A stretch of 12,146 bases of DNA from Promethearchaeota archaeon (GCA_030615235.1 JAUWZR010000053.1:1-12146); one strand, 5' to 3'. Shown: positions 1 to 7,745, counted from the first letter of the stretch. Numbers and translations: made by a program. Notes: generated from the letters alone by a model not told the origin.

Positions 1-116
1 ATCCCTTTTAAAGTGGTTTTTTTTGTTATTAATTCAACTATATCCCAAATTTGAATATTTTTCCTTTCTAGGTATTCTCTTGCTTTTCCTTTGTATCCTT
101 TTAACGAATCATTCAT
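1..116 (-). CDS. gatD: Glu-tRNA(Gln) amidotransferase subunit D, N-terminal fragment (cut by window edge)
   Basis: The reverse strand reads an uninterrupted 38 codons from ATG at 116 to the window edge, starting MNDSLKGYKGKAREYLERK and continuing with an IWDIVEL stretch. This resembles the small N-terminal domain of archaeal GatD, which typically reads Y(K/Q)G(K/R)AR-(K/E)-FLE-x5-VGD-V. GatD is the asparaginase-like subunit that releases ammonia from glutamine. GatE uses it to convert Glu-tRNA(Gln) to Gln-tRNA(Gln), and GatDE exists only in archaea. The start codon directly follows the gatE stop (TAAATG), so the two are almost certainly co-translated, in the order gatE-gatD. A GGAG motif 9 nt upstream supports this start. 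The usual Gly of the VGD motif is Trp here. The catalytic Thr/Lys/Asp region lies outside the window. The identity rests on 38 residues plus the adjacent gatE. Confidence 0.88.
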   Translation of the reverse strand, partial: MNDSLKGYKGKAREYLERKNIQIWDIVELITKKTTLKG

Positions 117-2036
117 TTACTTCAACTCCTTTAATTTTAAATTTAATTTATTCTTCATTTCTCTTGAAATTATTGCTCCATCGATTTTCCCCCTCACTTT
201 TTTCATAACTTCTCCCATGAGCGGTCCCATTGCTCTTATACCTTTTTGCTTAATAATATCAATGTTTAGATTTATTATGTCATCGATTATTTTAGATAAA
301 TCTTCCAAACTTATACTTTCAAGCTTTAATCGTTCTTTAATTTCGATAATTGTAAGTTCGGGATGATCTGCTTTCATTATCATAATTTCTTCTATTGCTT
401 CTTTGCTTATCTCCTTATTTCTTAAATACATAAAAATCTCTTCGAAATCAGACTCCTTAATATTATCGATATCTTTACCTTCACGTCGAAGAGCTGTAGT
501 TGTATTCAGAATCTTGTTTATTATTATAGAAGGATTATCGGGATAAATTTTGATTAATTTTTTAAAGAGATTTAATTTTCCAGTGAAAAACAACTGTTTT
601 ACTGACGATTCTTCTATATGATAGGAGTTAGCATATTCTTTTATTACATTCCACGGATAGTCGGGTAAATTATCGCTAATTTCGTTAATTTCGTTAATAT
701 CATTCGTAATTGCCCTTGAATCCGTGTCAGGATACAATCTTGCACCACCATGTAATTCTCTTAAAAATTCAGTATTCCCATTTTCTAAAGCCCTTCTAGT
801 TTCTGGAGGAACTCCTTTGAACGCTTGTTTTACTCTTTCAATTACAGTGGTTATTGCTTTAGAAACTTCTTTTTCTGTTCCTAAAACTAAGATAAAACAA
901 TCTTCTTCCTTTGAATTCAAATTATTTTTAATTATATTTACATCCATTGCGGAAAAATTATATTTTGTAAGATCTTCATCAGAATGGATTATTCCTTTTA
1001 ATCCAGTTAAAGATTTAACTTTACTACTTACTTCTGTTCCAAATCGATAATCTTTAATTAAGAGTTTTCCAAAAATGGCTTTAAATCCTTTTATGTTTAT
1101 ACCGTAAAGCTTCTTACCAGAGGCAATTTCTTTAGACACGAAATTAGAACTCATATTAGAGAGAGTTTCTGTTAGGTCTGAATGTTTATTATGTACATCT
1201 CGTACAGTTAATTTTCTTCTTTCTAATTCCTCTTTAACATTCAATAGTCCTATTTGACGTGAAATTTCGTGATTTATAAGGGTTGGTATCCATTCTAACT
1301 TCTGAACGCCTTTAATTTCAATTCTCGTCCCTTTTTTTATGCTGACATTGATATCTTGTCGAATTGAACCAAGAACTTTCTTCACATTAGTAGACCATAA
1401 TAATAATCCTAAACGCTCAGCACACTCTCTACATTCCTCAGGGTTATTTATATCAGGCTTAGTTGTGATTTCAACTAAAGGAATTCCTAACCTATCTAAG
1501 CGGAAATAATTAGTTTTATTAATAGTTTTTATTTTCCTTGCTGAATCTTCTTCTAAGCTTAAAATCTCTATTCTCACTTTCTTTCCCGTTTTTAACATAA
1601 TAAAGCCGTCTGTTCCAAGTATCATTGTTCTTTGAAACCCTGAAGGAACGCTTCCATCGAGATAATTCTTCCTGCAGACATGCATTTCTTCGATAATATT
1701 GGAATTTAAGAGCAGAGCAATTTTTAAAGCGATTTTTCTCGCCTCATTATTACATAAAAAAGGAGGAGTTTCGTCTAATTCATACGTACAAATCGCATCA
1801 TTATAACACTCGTATTCTATATTTATATTCTTCTCATATTCAGTAAGCATTGCTTTATCAAAGGTTCCCATCTCACCTAAAACGGGCCTCATTAATCGTT
1901 TTATGGTAAAATCAGGTTCTTTTTTACCCAGAAGTTTACTTGGGCATCTACAAAATAGTTTCTTCATAGTGTTCAGTTGTTGATGGATTTCCAAGCCGCA
2001 CTTCATTCCTAATTCGTCATAATCAAAATCGTACAT
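117..2036 (-). CDS. gatE: Glu-tRNA(Gln) amidotransferase subunit E
   Basis: GatE binds Glu-tRNA(Gln), activates the glutamyl group with ATP and transamidates it using ammonia from GatD; archaea use this route to make Gln-tRNA(Gln). At 639 aa it has normal GatE length. The GatB/E cradle domain shows GLEIHQQLNT (residues 14-23), DGSVPSGFQRT (about 117-127), LEEDSARKI (161-169), DRLGIPLVEI (191-200) and GSIRQDINVSI (223-233). Residues of about 290-400 correspond to the GAD insertion that distinguishes GatE from GatB. It is followed by PPETRRALENG and GGARLYPDTDS (about 420-450). The helical C-terminal tRNA-binding tail ends in the conserved RAMGPLMGEVMKKVRGK stretch. The ATG at 2036 gives the expected N-terminus just ahead of GLEIH. 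It lies 186 bp downstream of elp3, so it probably has its own promoter, and it abuts gatD. No defect is seen. Confidence 0.97.
   Translation of the reverse strand: MYDFDYDELGMKCGLEIHQQLNTMKKLFCRCPSKLLGKKEPDFTIKRLMRPVLGEMGTFDKAMLTEYEKNINIEYECYNDAICTYELDETPPFLCNNEARKIALKIALLLNSNIIEEMHVCRKNYLDGSVPSGFQRTMILGTDGFIMLKTGKKVRIEILSLEEDSARKIKTINKTNYFRLDRLGIPLVEITTKPDINNPEECRECAERLGLLLWSTNVKKVLGSIRQDINVSIKKGTRIEIKGVQKLEWIPTLINHEISRQIGLLNVKEELERRKLTVRDVHNKHSDLTETLSNMSSNFVSKEIASGKKLYGINIKGFKAIFGKLLIKDYRFGTEVSSKVKSLTGLKGIIHSDEDLTKYNFSAMDVNIIKNNLNSKEEDCFILVLGTEKEVSKAITTVIERVKQAFKGVPPETRRALENGNTEFLRELHGGARLYPDTDSRAITNDINEINEISDNLPDYPWNVIKEYANSYHIEESSVKQLFFTGKLNLFKKLIKIYPDNPSIIINKILNTTTALRREGKDIDNIKESDFEEIFMYLRNKEISKEAIEEIMIMKADHPELTIIEIKERLKLESISLEDLSKIIDDIINLNIDIIKQKGIRAMGPLMGEVMKKVRGKIDGAIISREMKNKLNLKLKELK
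126..132 (-). promoter_or_regulatory. Shine-Dalgarno site for gatD
   Basis: The reverse strand reads AAAGGAG here, followed by 9 nt (TTGAAGTAA) and then the gatD ATG at 116. It lies inside the last codons of gatE, so ribosomes finishing gatE can restart on gatD. GGAG matches the archaeal 16S 3' tail complement (GGAGGTGAT, known from the domain). Confidence 0.6.
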
Positions 2037-2086
2037 ATTAGATCATTTGAGATTTATATCGTTCTACTATGAACTGTTTAATTCAT

Positions 2087-2094
2087 TTTATAAT
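2087..2094 (-). promoter_or_regulatory. Candidate TATA box for gatE-gatD
   Basis: The reverse strand reads TTATAAAA, about 50 nt upstream of the gatE ATG. Transcription would then start near 2064 with a leader of about 28 nt. The whole 186-bp gap is very AT-rich and holds other TATA-like runs (for example near 2164-2176), so this choice is weak. Confidence 0.3.
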
Positions 2095-2222
2095 TTTAAT
2101 ATATTGTATGTAAAATCTAAAATTTAGTTCATCTAGATAAGAAATCAAACTTATTTTTGTAGTCCTTATAAAACTTTATGATAAAAAATCTCTTCATTTA
2201 TTCCTCAGTGAATAGAAAGAAT

Positions 2223-3851
2223 TTAATCTTTTAAGGTTTTTGAGACATAGCATCCATCAAGAGTATAACCAAGCTCATAAAACCAGCCCTTTACACCTAT
2301 ACCACTTATTACAGCTAATTTTTTAGAGCCGAAATCTTCAAGAGCAATTTTTTCAGCATTTACCATCAGTAGTTTACCAAATCCGCGATGTTGAAGTTGC
2401 GTATTCCTACGCGGCTTTTTATCTTTAGGAACTAATTCGCCTACAACTTTAACTTCCCTTACAATCATTGTTTTTCCATCATTCAACTCGGGTCTATGAG
2501 CATATTCTGAAGGTTTTCTTAATCTCAAGTATGCTACAAGATAATCTTCCTTTTTATTTTCGTAAGATAAAAATATTTCTTGTCCATTAGAAGCTTCATA
2601 ATCGTGACGATATAATTTAATATCTTCGAATATATTTACATCAATAATTTTAGATTTTTTAGCAATTCCATATTCTCGACATCTTATGCAATTACATTTA
2701 ACATTAAGTTCTTCCAATTTTTTGTGTATTAGTTGTCTTAAATTACTCTTTTTGCATCCTGCTTCAATTAAAAACGCAGGTATATCTCTCATAATTCTCT
2801 GTATTCTCACATAAGAAGGGATTTTTTGTTTTACATTTGATAGTAAATCTATCAATTCATCTAACGAATATGGTGTAAATTCGCCTTCTTTCCACCAATC
2901 GTATAATTTAGTTCCTTTAATTACCACGCATGGGTAAATTTTTAACATATCTGGGCGATAATCTGGAGAAGAAAAAAGAACATCAAACATCTCTAAGTCC
3001 TTAGAGTAGCTAGAACCGGGTAGATTAGGCATTATATGAGTATTTATTTTTAAACCAGCGTCTTTTGCAATCCTTATAGCATTGATGCTGTCTTGGGTTG
3101 TATGGCCTCTATTTACTTTTTTATAAATATCATCTAATACGGTTTGAATTCCAATTTCCACCCTTGTAGCTCCATAATTAAGCATCATGTCTACATATGG
3201 CTCTGTGCAATAGTCAGGTCTAGTTTCAATTGTCAAACCGATTAGTCTTCTTTTTGATTTCTCCGCTAGTTTTTTGACTGCTTCTAACGAAATAGCTCTA
3301 CCCCCAATTACTCCTTCGTATGCTCCTTTAATAAATTCTTCTTGATAATCAATAGGAGAAGATAAGAATGTACCTCCCATACAAACAATTTCTATCTTAT
3401 CTACGATGTGACCAATCGCTTCTAAATCTCTTATTCTACTTTGTACTTGCTTATAAGCATCATAATTATTATGGATAGATCTCATCGCAGCCGGTTCGTG
3501 ACCAGTATATGATTGAGCTACTTTTTGATCGGGTTGGGAATCTTGTCCAGGACAATAAACACATTTTCCGGGGCAAGGAAGAGGCTTTGTCATTATTGCA
3601 ACGACAGAAACGCCTGAAATAGTTCTTGTTATTCTTCTCTTTAAGAGTTGTATAATAACTCGTAATTCCTCTTCAGTAGCATGATGAAGGATTTGAGCGT
3701 TTTTTATAACCTTATGATATTTATACTTCTTTCCAAATTTTCCTTTAATGTTTGTAATTTTATGACGAGGAGTATCTGGATTTTTCAGTAAATAATCGAT
3801 AATGTCTCTGGAGATTTTATGTTCTAATTCAGAATTTGTGAGCTCATTCAT
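2223..3851 (-). CDS. elp3: Elp3-type tRNA uridine(34) carboxymethyltransferase (radical SAM + acetyltransferase)
   Basis: Elp3 builds the cm5U family of modifications at wobble U34 of tRNA from SAM and acetyl-CoA; in archaea it acts without the other Elongator subunits. The 542-aa product has normal length and domain order. A basic N-terminal tRNA-binding segment (1-80) precedes a radical SAM core (about 81-340) with cluster cysteines C93, C97 and C100 in PCPGKCVYCPG, then SYTGHEPAAMRSI, VCMGGTF and GLTIETRPDYC. The Cys cluster KCNCIRCREYG (C386, C388, C391) is the usual zinc-binding linker. A C-terminal GNAT domain (about 430-542) has REVKVVGELVP, the acetyl-CoA loop QHRGFGKLL and VISGIGVKGWFYELGY. 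The ATG at 3851 gives the expected N-terminus. It is 108 bp downstream of pyrK and probably has its own promoter. The cluster motif is CX3CX2C; the archaeal Elp3 motifs I recall read CPHGxCxxC, one residue longer. Confidence 0.96.
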   Translation of the reverse strand: MNELTNSELEHKISRDIIDYLLKNPDTPRHKITNIKGKFGKKYKYHKVIKNAQILHHATEEELRVIIQLLKRRITRTISGVSVVAIMTKPLPCPGKCVYCPGQDSQPDQKVAQSYTGHEPAAMRSIHNNYDAYKQVQSRIRDLEAIGHIVDKIEIVCMGGTFLSSPIDYQEEFIKGAYEGVIGGRAISLEAVKKLAEKSKRRLIGLTIETRPDYCTEPYVDMMLNYGATRVEIGIQTVLDDIYKKVNRGHTTQDSINAIRIAKDAGLKINTHIMPNLPGSSYSKDLEMFDVLFSSPDYRPDMLKIYPCVVIKGTKLYDWWKEGEFTPYSLDELIDLLSNVKQKIPSYVRIQRIMRDIPAFLIEAGCKKSNLRQLIHKKLEELNVKCNCIRCREYGIAKKSKIIDVNIFEDIKLYRHDYEASNGQEIFLSYENKKEDYLVAYLRLRKPSEYAHRPELNDGKTMIVREVKVVGELVPKDKKPRRNTQLQHRGFGKLLMVNAEKIALEDFGSKKLAVISGIGVKGWFYELGYTLDGCYVSKTLKD

Positions 3852-3862
3852 TCTATATAGAA
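3851..3862. repeat. 12-bp palindrome at the elp3 start
   Basis: TTCTATATAGAA is a perfect palindrome whose first base is also the last base of the elp3 start codon complement. It occupies the position where a leaderless or short-leader transcript would begin. It may be a regulator site, or simply AT-rich sequence; no second copy was found. Confidence 0.3.
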
Positions 3863-3878
3863 TACTATATGCTAAATG

Positions 3879-3887
3879 AAAAAAAAA
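3879..3887 (-). terminator. Candidate T-run terminator after pyrD-pyrK
   Basis: The reverse strand carries nine consecutive T bases about 70 nt after the pyrK stop and just upstream of the elp3 start region. Archaeal termination commonly needs only such a U-rich tract. It would separate the pyrD-pyrK transcript from elp3. Confidence 0.4.
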
Positions 3888-3959
3888 TTTGTGTTTTTTT
3901 GATAAAATAACAATTTTTTCTTCTAATGTCAGATTTCGTTGGTTTAAATCAAAAATTTT

Positions 3960-4796
3960 CTATATTGAGATTTTTTTCCCAGAAAAATCTCTTTTATATT
4001 TTCCAAAATCCCCCATTTTCTTTAAAACAGCTGATGTAAAAACGGGCCCATCATGACAAACTAATAATCCAAGGGGATCGATAACGCATAAACCACACAA
4101 ACCGCAACCACACCTCATAATTCTTTCAAGACTTGCTTGAAGTTCAATTTTATGCTCAAGGCATATGTGGAGCAACTTTTGCATCATAATTTCAGGACCA
4201 CAGGTAAAAACGATGCTGTTTTTTAAATCGTTTACCTGTTTATTTTCAATTAAATGTTTAAATAAGTCAGTTGCAAATCCTTTTTCGCCATAACTACCAT
4301 CATCAGTACAGAAATGGAATTCTAATTCCTCCTTGTGGTATTCAAGAAACTCATTTACAAATAATATTTCGTTCCCTACTTTCGCACCTTCAATTATTTT
4401 AAATTTACATCCCAATTTGACGAGTTCAGAAGCTAAAAATCTTAGGGGAACCATTCCTATACCTCCTCCAATTAAAATTATGTTTTTATTCGTCTCTTGA
4501 GGAATTTTAAAAAAGTTACCTAATGGTCCTCGGACTCCAATAAAATCTCCAACCTTTAGATCGTGAACTGAATTAGTACAATCTCCGATATTTTTAATAG
4601 TAATTGCCCATTCTCCATTTTTTTCATAGGAAGATATTGACATTGGAATTTCATCAACGCCGGGTACCCATACCATTACGAATTGTCCAGGTTTAGGCAC
4701 ACTTTTATCGTTTCTCTCAAATACAAATGTTTTTACCCCATCACACTCGTCTATGATTCTTTTGATCTTCACAGTTTCAATCATATTTTTAGTCAA
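3960..4796 (-). CDS. pyrK: Dihydroorotate dehydrogenase electron-transfer subunit (PyrK)
   Basis: PyrK carries electrons from PyrD's FMN through a [2Fe-2S] cluster and FAD to NAD+, making the class 1B dihydroorotate dehydrogenase of pyrimidine synthesis. Visible are the FAD-binding barrel with PGQFVMVW and PMSISSY, the nucleotide-binding fold with ILIGGGIGMVPLRFLA, and FTCGPEIMM. The cluster loop MRCGCGLCGLCVID ends at VCHDGPVF. Its C-x4-C-x2-C-x9-C ligands are all present, with one extra Cys inside. Start choice is uncertain: ATG 4826 gives 288 aa, TTG 4796 gives 278 aa, ATG 4784 gives 274 aa. I chose TTG because a perfect GGAGGT ends 8 nt before it and because residues before MIETVKIK do not look like the family. 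From TTG the gene overlaps the pyrD end by 8 bp (TTGACTAA), implying coupled translation. Function is certain; the exact start is not. Confidence 0.93.
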   Translation of the reverse strand: MTKNMIETVKIKRIIDECDGVKTFVFERNDKSVPKPGQFVMVWVPGVDEIPMSISSYEKNGEWAITIKNIGDCTNSVHDLKVGDFIGVRGPLGNFFKIPQETNKNIILIGGGIGMVPLRFLASELVKLGCKFKIIEGAKVGNEILFVNEFLEYHKEELEFHFCTDDGSYGEKGFATDLFKHLIENKQVNDLKNSIVFTCGPEIMMQKLLHICLEHKIELQASLERIMRCGCGLCGLCVIDPLGLLVCHDGPVFTSAVLKKMGDFGKYKRDFSGKKISI

Positions 4797-5715
4797 AATC
4801 GGGGACCTCCTGAGTTTTAAATTCATGTGCTAATCCCTTTAACTCAGATATTGAGATATAATCGTTATCCATAAGAAACTTCTTTAACCCGTTAATAATA
4901 TCAGTAATATAATCAAACCCTTGATATAAAACTGTCCCAATTTGAACAGCAGTTGCTCCTACTAAGATAAATTCTATAACATCTTGCCAATTTGAGGCTC
5001 CTCCACATCCAATTATAGGAATTTTCAATATTTTGTATAAATCATAAACTTTTTTTACAGCAATTGGATGTATAGCTTTTCCTGAAAGTCCTCCACTTCC
5101 ATGTGACAAAATTGGTCTTTTTGTATTAATATCTACTTTCATAGCAGCAAGGGTGTTAATGGCTACAACAGCATCAGCCCCCCCATTTTGAGCTGCTAAG
5201 GCGATCTCACCTAAGTTAGTCACATTAGGATTTAATTTTACAAATAATGGTACTTTAAGCTCTTTTTTCATTGATTCAACAATAGAGAAAGTAAGATTTT
5301 TATCAATTCCTATGCTAGCAACCTCGGCATGAGGACATGAAATGTTTATTTCTATCGCATCAGCGCCTGCTTGTTCCGCTTTTAATGCAACCATTATATA
5401 AGACTCGATAGAATCTCCAAACACGCTTACAATTAACGGGAACTTAAATTTTTTTATTTCTTTAATTTCTGTTATAAAGTTATCGATTCCGGGATTTCCC
5501 AGTCCTACACTGTTTAAAAATGTACCTTGGTTGACTTCAATGATTGAAGGGTTCTTATATCCCTTTCTCGGTTTTGGACCTATAGATTTAGTAGTTATAG
5601 CACCTATTCCTACATCAACAAGCCTTTTCATAGTAGAATAAGATACTCCCAAAATGCCAGAAGCTAAAATTAAAGGAGAGTTTAATTTTAACTCGGAAAT
5701 ATTTAGTTCAAGCAT
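4789..5715 (-). CDS. pyrD: Dihydroorotate dehydrogenase, class 1B catalytic subunit (PyrD)
   Basis: This cytoplasmic FMN enzyme oxidises dihydroorotate to orotate in pyrimidine synthesis. The 308-aa TIM barrel is full length. It shows PLILASGILG near the N-terminus, TTKSIGPKPRKGYKNPSI, NSVGLGNPG, the active-site loop INISCPHAE with Cys127 as the class 1 catalytic base, FVKLNPNV, the substrate-binding INTLAAM segment, and phosphate-binding GCGGASNW and GATAVQIGT near the C-terminus. Class 1B is supported by Cys at the base position (class 2 uses Ser) and by the overlapping pyrK. The ATG at 5715 begins with the typical LELNISELKL strand. No Shine-Dalgarno lies before it, and an (ATT)6 tract about 25 nt upstream could be the TATA region, so the message may be leaderless. 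It is divergent from nop5. Confidence 0.97.
   Translation of the reverse strand: MLELNISELKLNSPLILASGILGVSYSTMKRLVDVGIGAITTKSIGPKPRKGYKNPSIIEVNQGTFLNSVGLGNPGIDNFITEIKEIKKFKFPLIVSVFGDSIESYIMVALKAEQAGADAIEINISCPHAEVASIGIDKNLTFSIVESMKKELKVPLFVKLNPNVTNLGEIALAAQNGGADAVVAINTLAAMKVDINTKRPILSHGSGGLSGKAIHPIAVKKVYDLYKILKIPIIGCGGASNWQDVIEFILVGATAVQIGTVLYQGFDYITDIINGLKKFLMDNDYISISELKGLAHEFKTQEVPDFD
4805..4810 (-). promoter_or_regulatory. Shine-Dalgarno GGAGGT setting the pyrK start
   Basis: The reverse strand reads GGAGGT inside the last codons of pyrD. It sits 8 nt before TTG (4796) but 20 nt before ATG (4784), so it argues for the TTG start. It also encodes part of QEV in pyrD, so chance cannot be excluded. 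Confidence 0.5.
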
Positions 5716-5734
5716 TGCTATTATTATGTAAGAG

Positions 5735-5752
5735 ATTATTATTATTATTATT
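5735..5752. promoter_or_regulatory. (ATT)6 tract, candidate shared TATA region of pyrD and nop5
   Basis: Six ATT copies form the only extended AT block in the 70-bp gap between the divergent pyrD and nop5 starts. Its centre is about 28 nt from the pyrD ATG and about 43 nt from the nop5 ATG. That suits a leaderless pyrD transcript and a nop5 leader of about 17 nt. Placement is by spacing only. Confidence 0.4.
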
Positions 5753-5785
5753 TGAGAAATTTTACTACGGGAAGTGTTTAGAATA

Positions 5786-7009
5786 ATGAGATGTTATATT
5801 ATTGATTCTTTAATAGGAATATATGCTATTGATGATGGAGGAAATTTCCTTAATTTTATTGATTTCTTAGACGATATGGAAAAATCAATTAGTTTTTATA
5901 ACTCATTAAATAGCGATTCTCTTTCTGAAGAATACTCAGACTTTATGGCTGAACTAAGTAGTTCTGGTTTTGATGATTTTGTGTTTGATAATAAAAAACT
6001 AAAGGAAATAACAAAACAGAAATTAGGTTACAACACTTCCGTTGAAAAATTTTCTTTAGAATTTAAAAATTTTCGCTTTAATCTAAGCGATCAATTAAAA
6101 AAGATAGGTATCACTAAAACAAGGAACGAAATTCTTTTTTTCTTTAAGAAAGTTGAAGAACAATTAATTAAAAATAAAGTTAGCCAGTTTGGGAGTAAAG
6201 GAGATGTAGAAGTCATTCAAATCATAGAAACTTTAGATATTCTTAAAAAATCTATAAGTTTATTCTCAAGTCGTATGAGAGAATGGTACGGTTTGTATTT
6301 TCCGGAATTAACAGATAAATTTATCGAAGAAAATGTCCTCATAGCAAAACTCATTTCAGTTTTAGGAAAACGAGATAATTTTACTTATGAAAAGATCGAC
6401 CAAGAATTTAGTTTTAAGGAATCAAGAATTAGTATGTTACAAAAATTAGCCTCACAATCAATGGGAGCGGATATTGATCTTAGCATAATTAAAAAATACG
6501 CTAACGAGATTTTATCTTTGGATGATTTTAGGCAGGAGTTAGAGGGGCGTTTAGATATATTAATGGAACAAGTTGCTCCAAATCTCTTTGCTTTAGTTGG
6601 AGGTTTAATTGGGGCGAAACTAATAGCAAAAGCGGGAAGTTTAAAAAAATTAGCATTCATGCCAGCTTCAAGAATTCAACTATTGGGGGCTGAGAAGGCG
6701 TTATATAGATTCCTTAAAACCGGTGAAAAACGCCCAAAACACGGATTAATTTTTCAGTGGAACCTAATCCGGGGAAGTAAACTGCACAACCGTGGAAAAA
6801 TCTCTCGTGTAATTTCTGGAAAAATAGGGATTTCGACAAAAGTAGATTATTTTGGAGGTGATTTTATAGCCGATGTTCTTTCAAAAGAGGTATCTAAAAA
6901 AATCAAAGAAATTGAAAAAAAATATCCTAAACCTTCACTAAAAAGAAGTGAACCCAAAACTAAGATTAGATCGAATAAAAAACAAACCAGCAAAAAAAAA
7001 AGGAGGTAA
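5786..7009 (+). CDS. nop5: Nop5 (Nop56/Nop58-like) box C/D RNP scaffold protein
   Basis: Nop5 is the scaffold of archaeal box C/D RNPs: it binds fibrillarin, L7Ae and the guide RNA for 2'-O-methylation of rRNA and tRNA. The product is 407 aa from ATG 5786. Its N-terminal domain begins MRCYIIDSLIGIYAID, typical of the fibrillarin-binding end. A coiled-coil stretch includes SRMREWYGLYFPEL. The Nop domain contains APNLFALVGGLIGAKLIA, MPASRIQLLGAEKAL, RPKHGLIFQ and RGKISRVISGKIGIS. The final 30 residues are a Lys/Arg-rich tail ending KKKRR, common in this family. An in-frame GTG at 5774 would add four residues. I prefer the ATG because family proteins start right at the (K/R)xYIV strand. It forms an operon with flpA, whose ribosome site overlaps the nop5 stop. 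Confidence 0.96.
   Translation: MRCYIIDSLIGIYAIDDGGNFLNFIDFLDDMEKSISFYNSLNSDSLSEEYSDFMAELSSSGFDDFVFDNKKLKEITKQKLGYNTSVEKFSLEFKNFRFNLSDQLKKIGITKTRNEILFFFKKVEEQLIKNKVSQFGSKGDVEVIQIIETLDILKKSISLFSSRMREWYGLYFPELTDKFIEENVLIAKLISVLGKRDNFTYEKIDQEFSFKESRISMLQKLASQSMGADIDLSIIKKYANEILSLDDFRQELEGRLDILMEQVAPNLFALVGGLIGAKLIAKAGSLKKLAFMPASRIQLLGAEKALYRFLKTGEKRPKHGLIFQWNLIRGSKLHNRGKISRVISGKIGISTKVDYFGGDFIADVLSKEVSKKIKEIEKKYPKPSLKRSEPKTKIRSNKKQTSKKKRR
7002..7007 (+). promoter_or_regulatory. Shine-Dalgarno GGAGGT setting the flpA start
   Basis: GGAGGT ends on the first base of the nop5 TAA stop and lies 9 nt before an in-frame TTG at 7017. No ATG or GTG start lies at suitable spacing. This fixes TTG as the likely flpA start and couples it to termination of nop5. 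Confidence 0.75.
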
Positions 7010-7016
7010 AGGTAAA

Positions 7017-7706
7017 TTGAGCAACATTAATATAAGAGCACATCCAAAATATTCTAATGTTTATATCTCGGGGTTACCACAGAATCCAAAACTTTATTCT
7101 AAAAACTTAGTTCCTGGCAATAAGGTATATGGAGAGAAATTAATTACTTTTAAAGGAGAAGAATACCGAGAATGGGATCCCTTTAGAAGTAAATTAGCTG
7201 CGATGATATTGGAAAATCCTTCGTTGGAATTCTTGACGAAAGATTTAAGTTGTTTGTATTTAGGAGCATCCTCAGGAACTACAATTTCTCATCTCTCAGA
7301 CATTGTTTATAGAGGAATTATTTACGGAGTCGAATTTGCTGAACGTAGTATGAGACAGTTGATTCAAAACACCGATAAAAGAAAGAACATCATTCCAATA
7401 TTAGGTGACGCTAATTTCCCCGAAAGTTATGCTAAATCCATTTTTACTCCTATTGATCTAGTCTATCAAGACATCGCACAACCCAATCAAGCACAAATAG
7501 CCATTGAAAACTGCAATTATTATTTAAAAAATAATGGATTTTTAATTCTCGCGATAAAATCTCAATCAATTGACAGCGTACAAAAGTCTGAAATAATTTA
7601 CACTCAAGAAAAAAAAGTTCTTGAGAAAGCGGGGTACAATATCATCGGAAATTTTAACATCCATAAATACGCGGCTAATCACATCATTTTAACGGTACAA
7701 AAATAA
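7017..7706 (+). CDS. flpA: Fibrillarin-like rRNA/tRNA 2'-O-methyltransferase
   Basis: Fibrillarin is the SAM-dependent catalytic subunit of archaeal box C/D RNPs and methylates the ribose 2'-OH at guide-selected positions. From TTG 7017 the product is 229 aa, the usual archaeal length. Signatures are GEEYREWDPFRSKLAA, the SAM-binding motif I LYLGASSGTTISHLSDIV, the acidic VEFAERSM strand, the catalytic-region VYQDIAQPNQAQI, and ILAIKSQSID. A longer reading frame from GTG 6948 would add 23 Lys-rich residues. Those merely re-read the Lys-rich nop5 tail in another frame, overlap nop5 by 62 bp and lack a ribosome site, so I reject it. The gene starts 7 bp after the nop5 stop. The conserved AASGTT is SSGTT here and VAQ is IAQ, both mild changes. 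Confidence 0.95.
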   Translation: MSNINIRAHPKYSNVYISGLPQNPKLYSKNLVPGNKVYGEKLITFKGEEYREWDPFRSKLAAMILENPSLEFLTKDLSCLYLGASSGTTISHLSDIVYRGIIYGVEFAERSMRQLIQNTDKRKNIIPILGDANFPESYAKSIFTPIDLVYQDIAQPNQAQIAIENCNYYLKNNGFLILAIKSQSIDSVQKSEIIYTQEKKVLEKAGYNIIGNFNIHKYAANHIILTVQK

Positions 7707-7745
7707 TTTGAAATGGAGAATTCATACTATATATGAAGGTTAATC

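Noticed and set aside
2129..2197. 22-codon minus-strand ORF (MKRFFIIKFYKDYKNK...) with a GAGG motif, between elp3 and gatE
   Set aside because: Very short, composition is that of random AT-rich sequence, and no recognisable motif. Conservation in relatives would be needed.
6948..7016. N-terminal extension of fibrillarin from GTG 6948
   Set aside because: It re-reads the Lys-rich nop5 tail in another frame, has no ribosome site, and the TTG at 7017 with GGAGGT gives the normal family length.
7721..7737. Inverted repeat TTCATA / TATGAA between the convergent flpA and rnhB genes as a bidirectional terminator
   Set aside because: Six-base AT-only arms with a 5-bp spacer and no T-run; a weak stem likely by chance in such AT-rich DNA.
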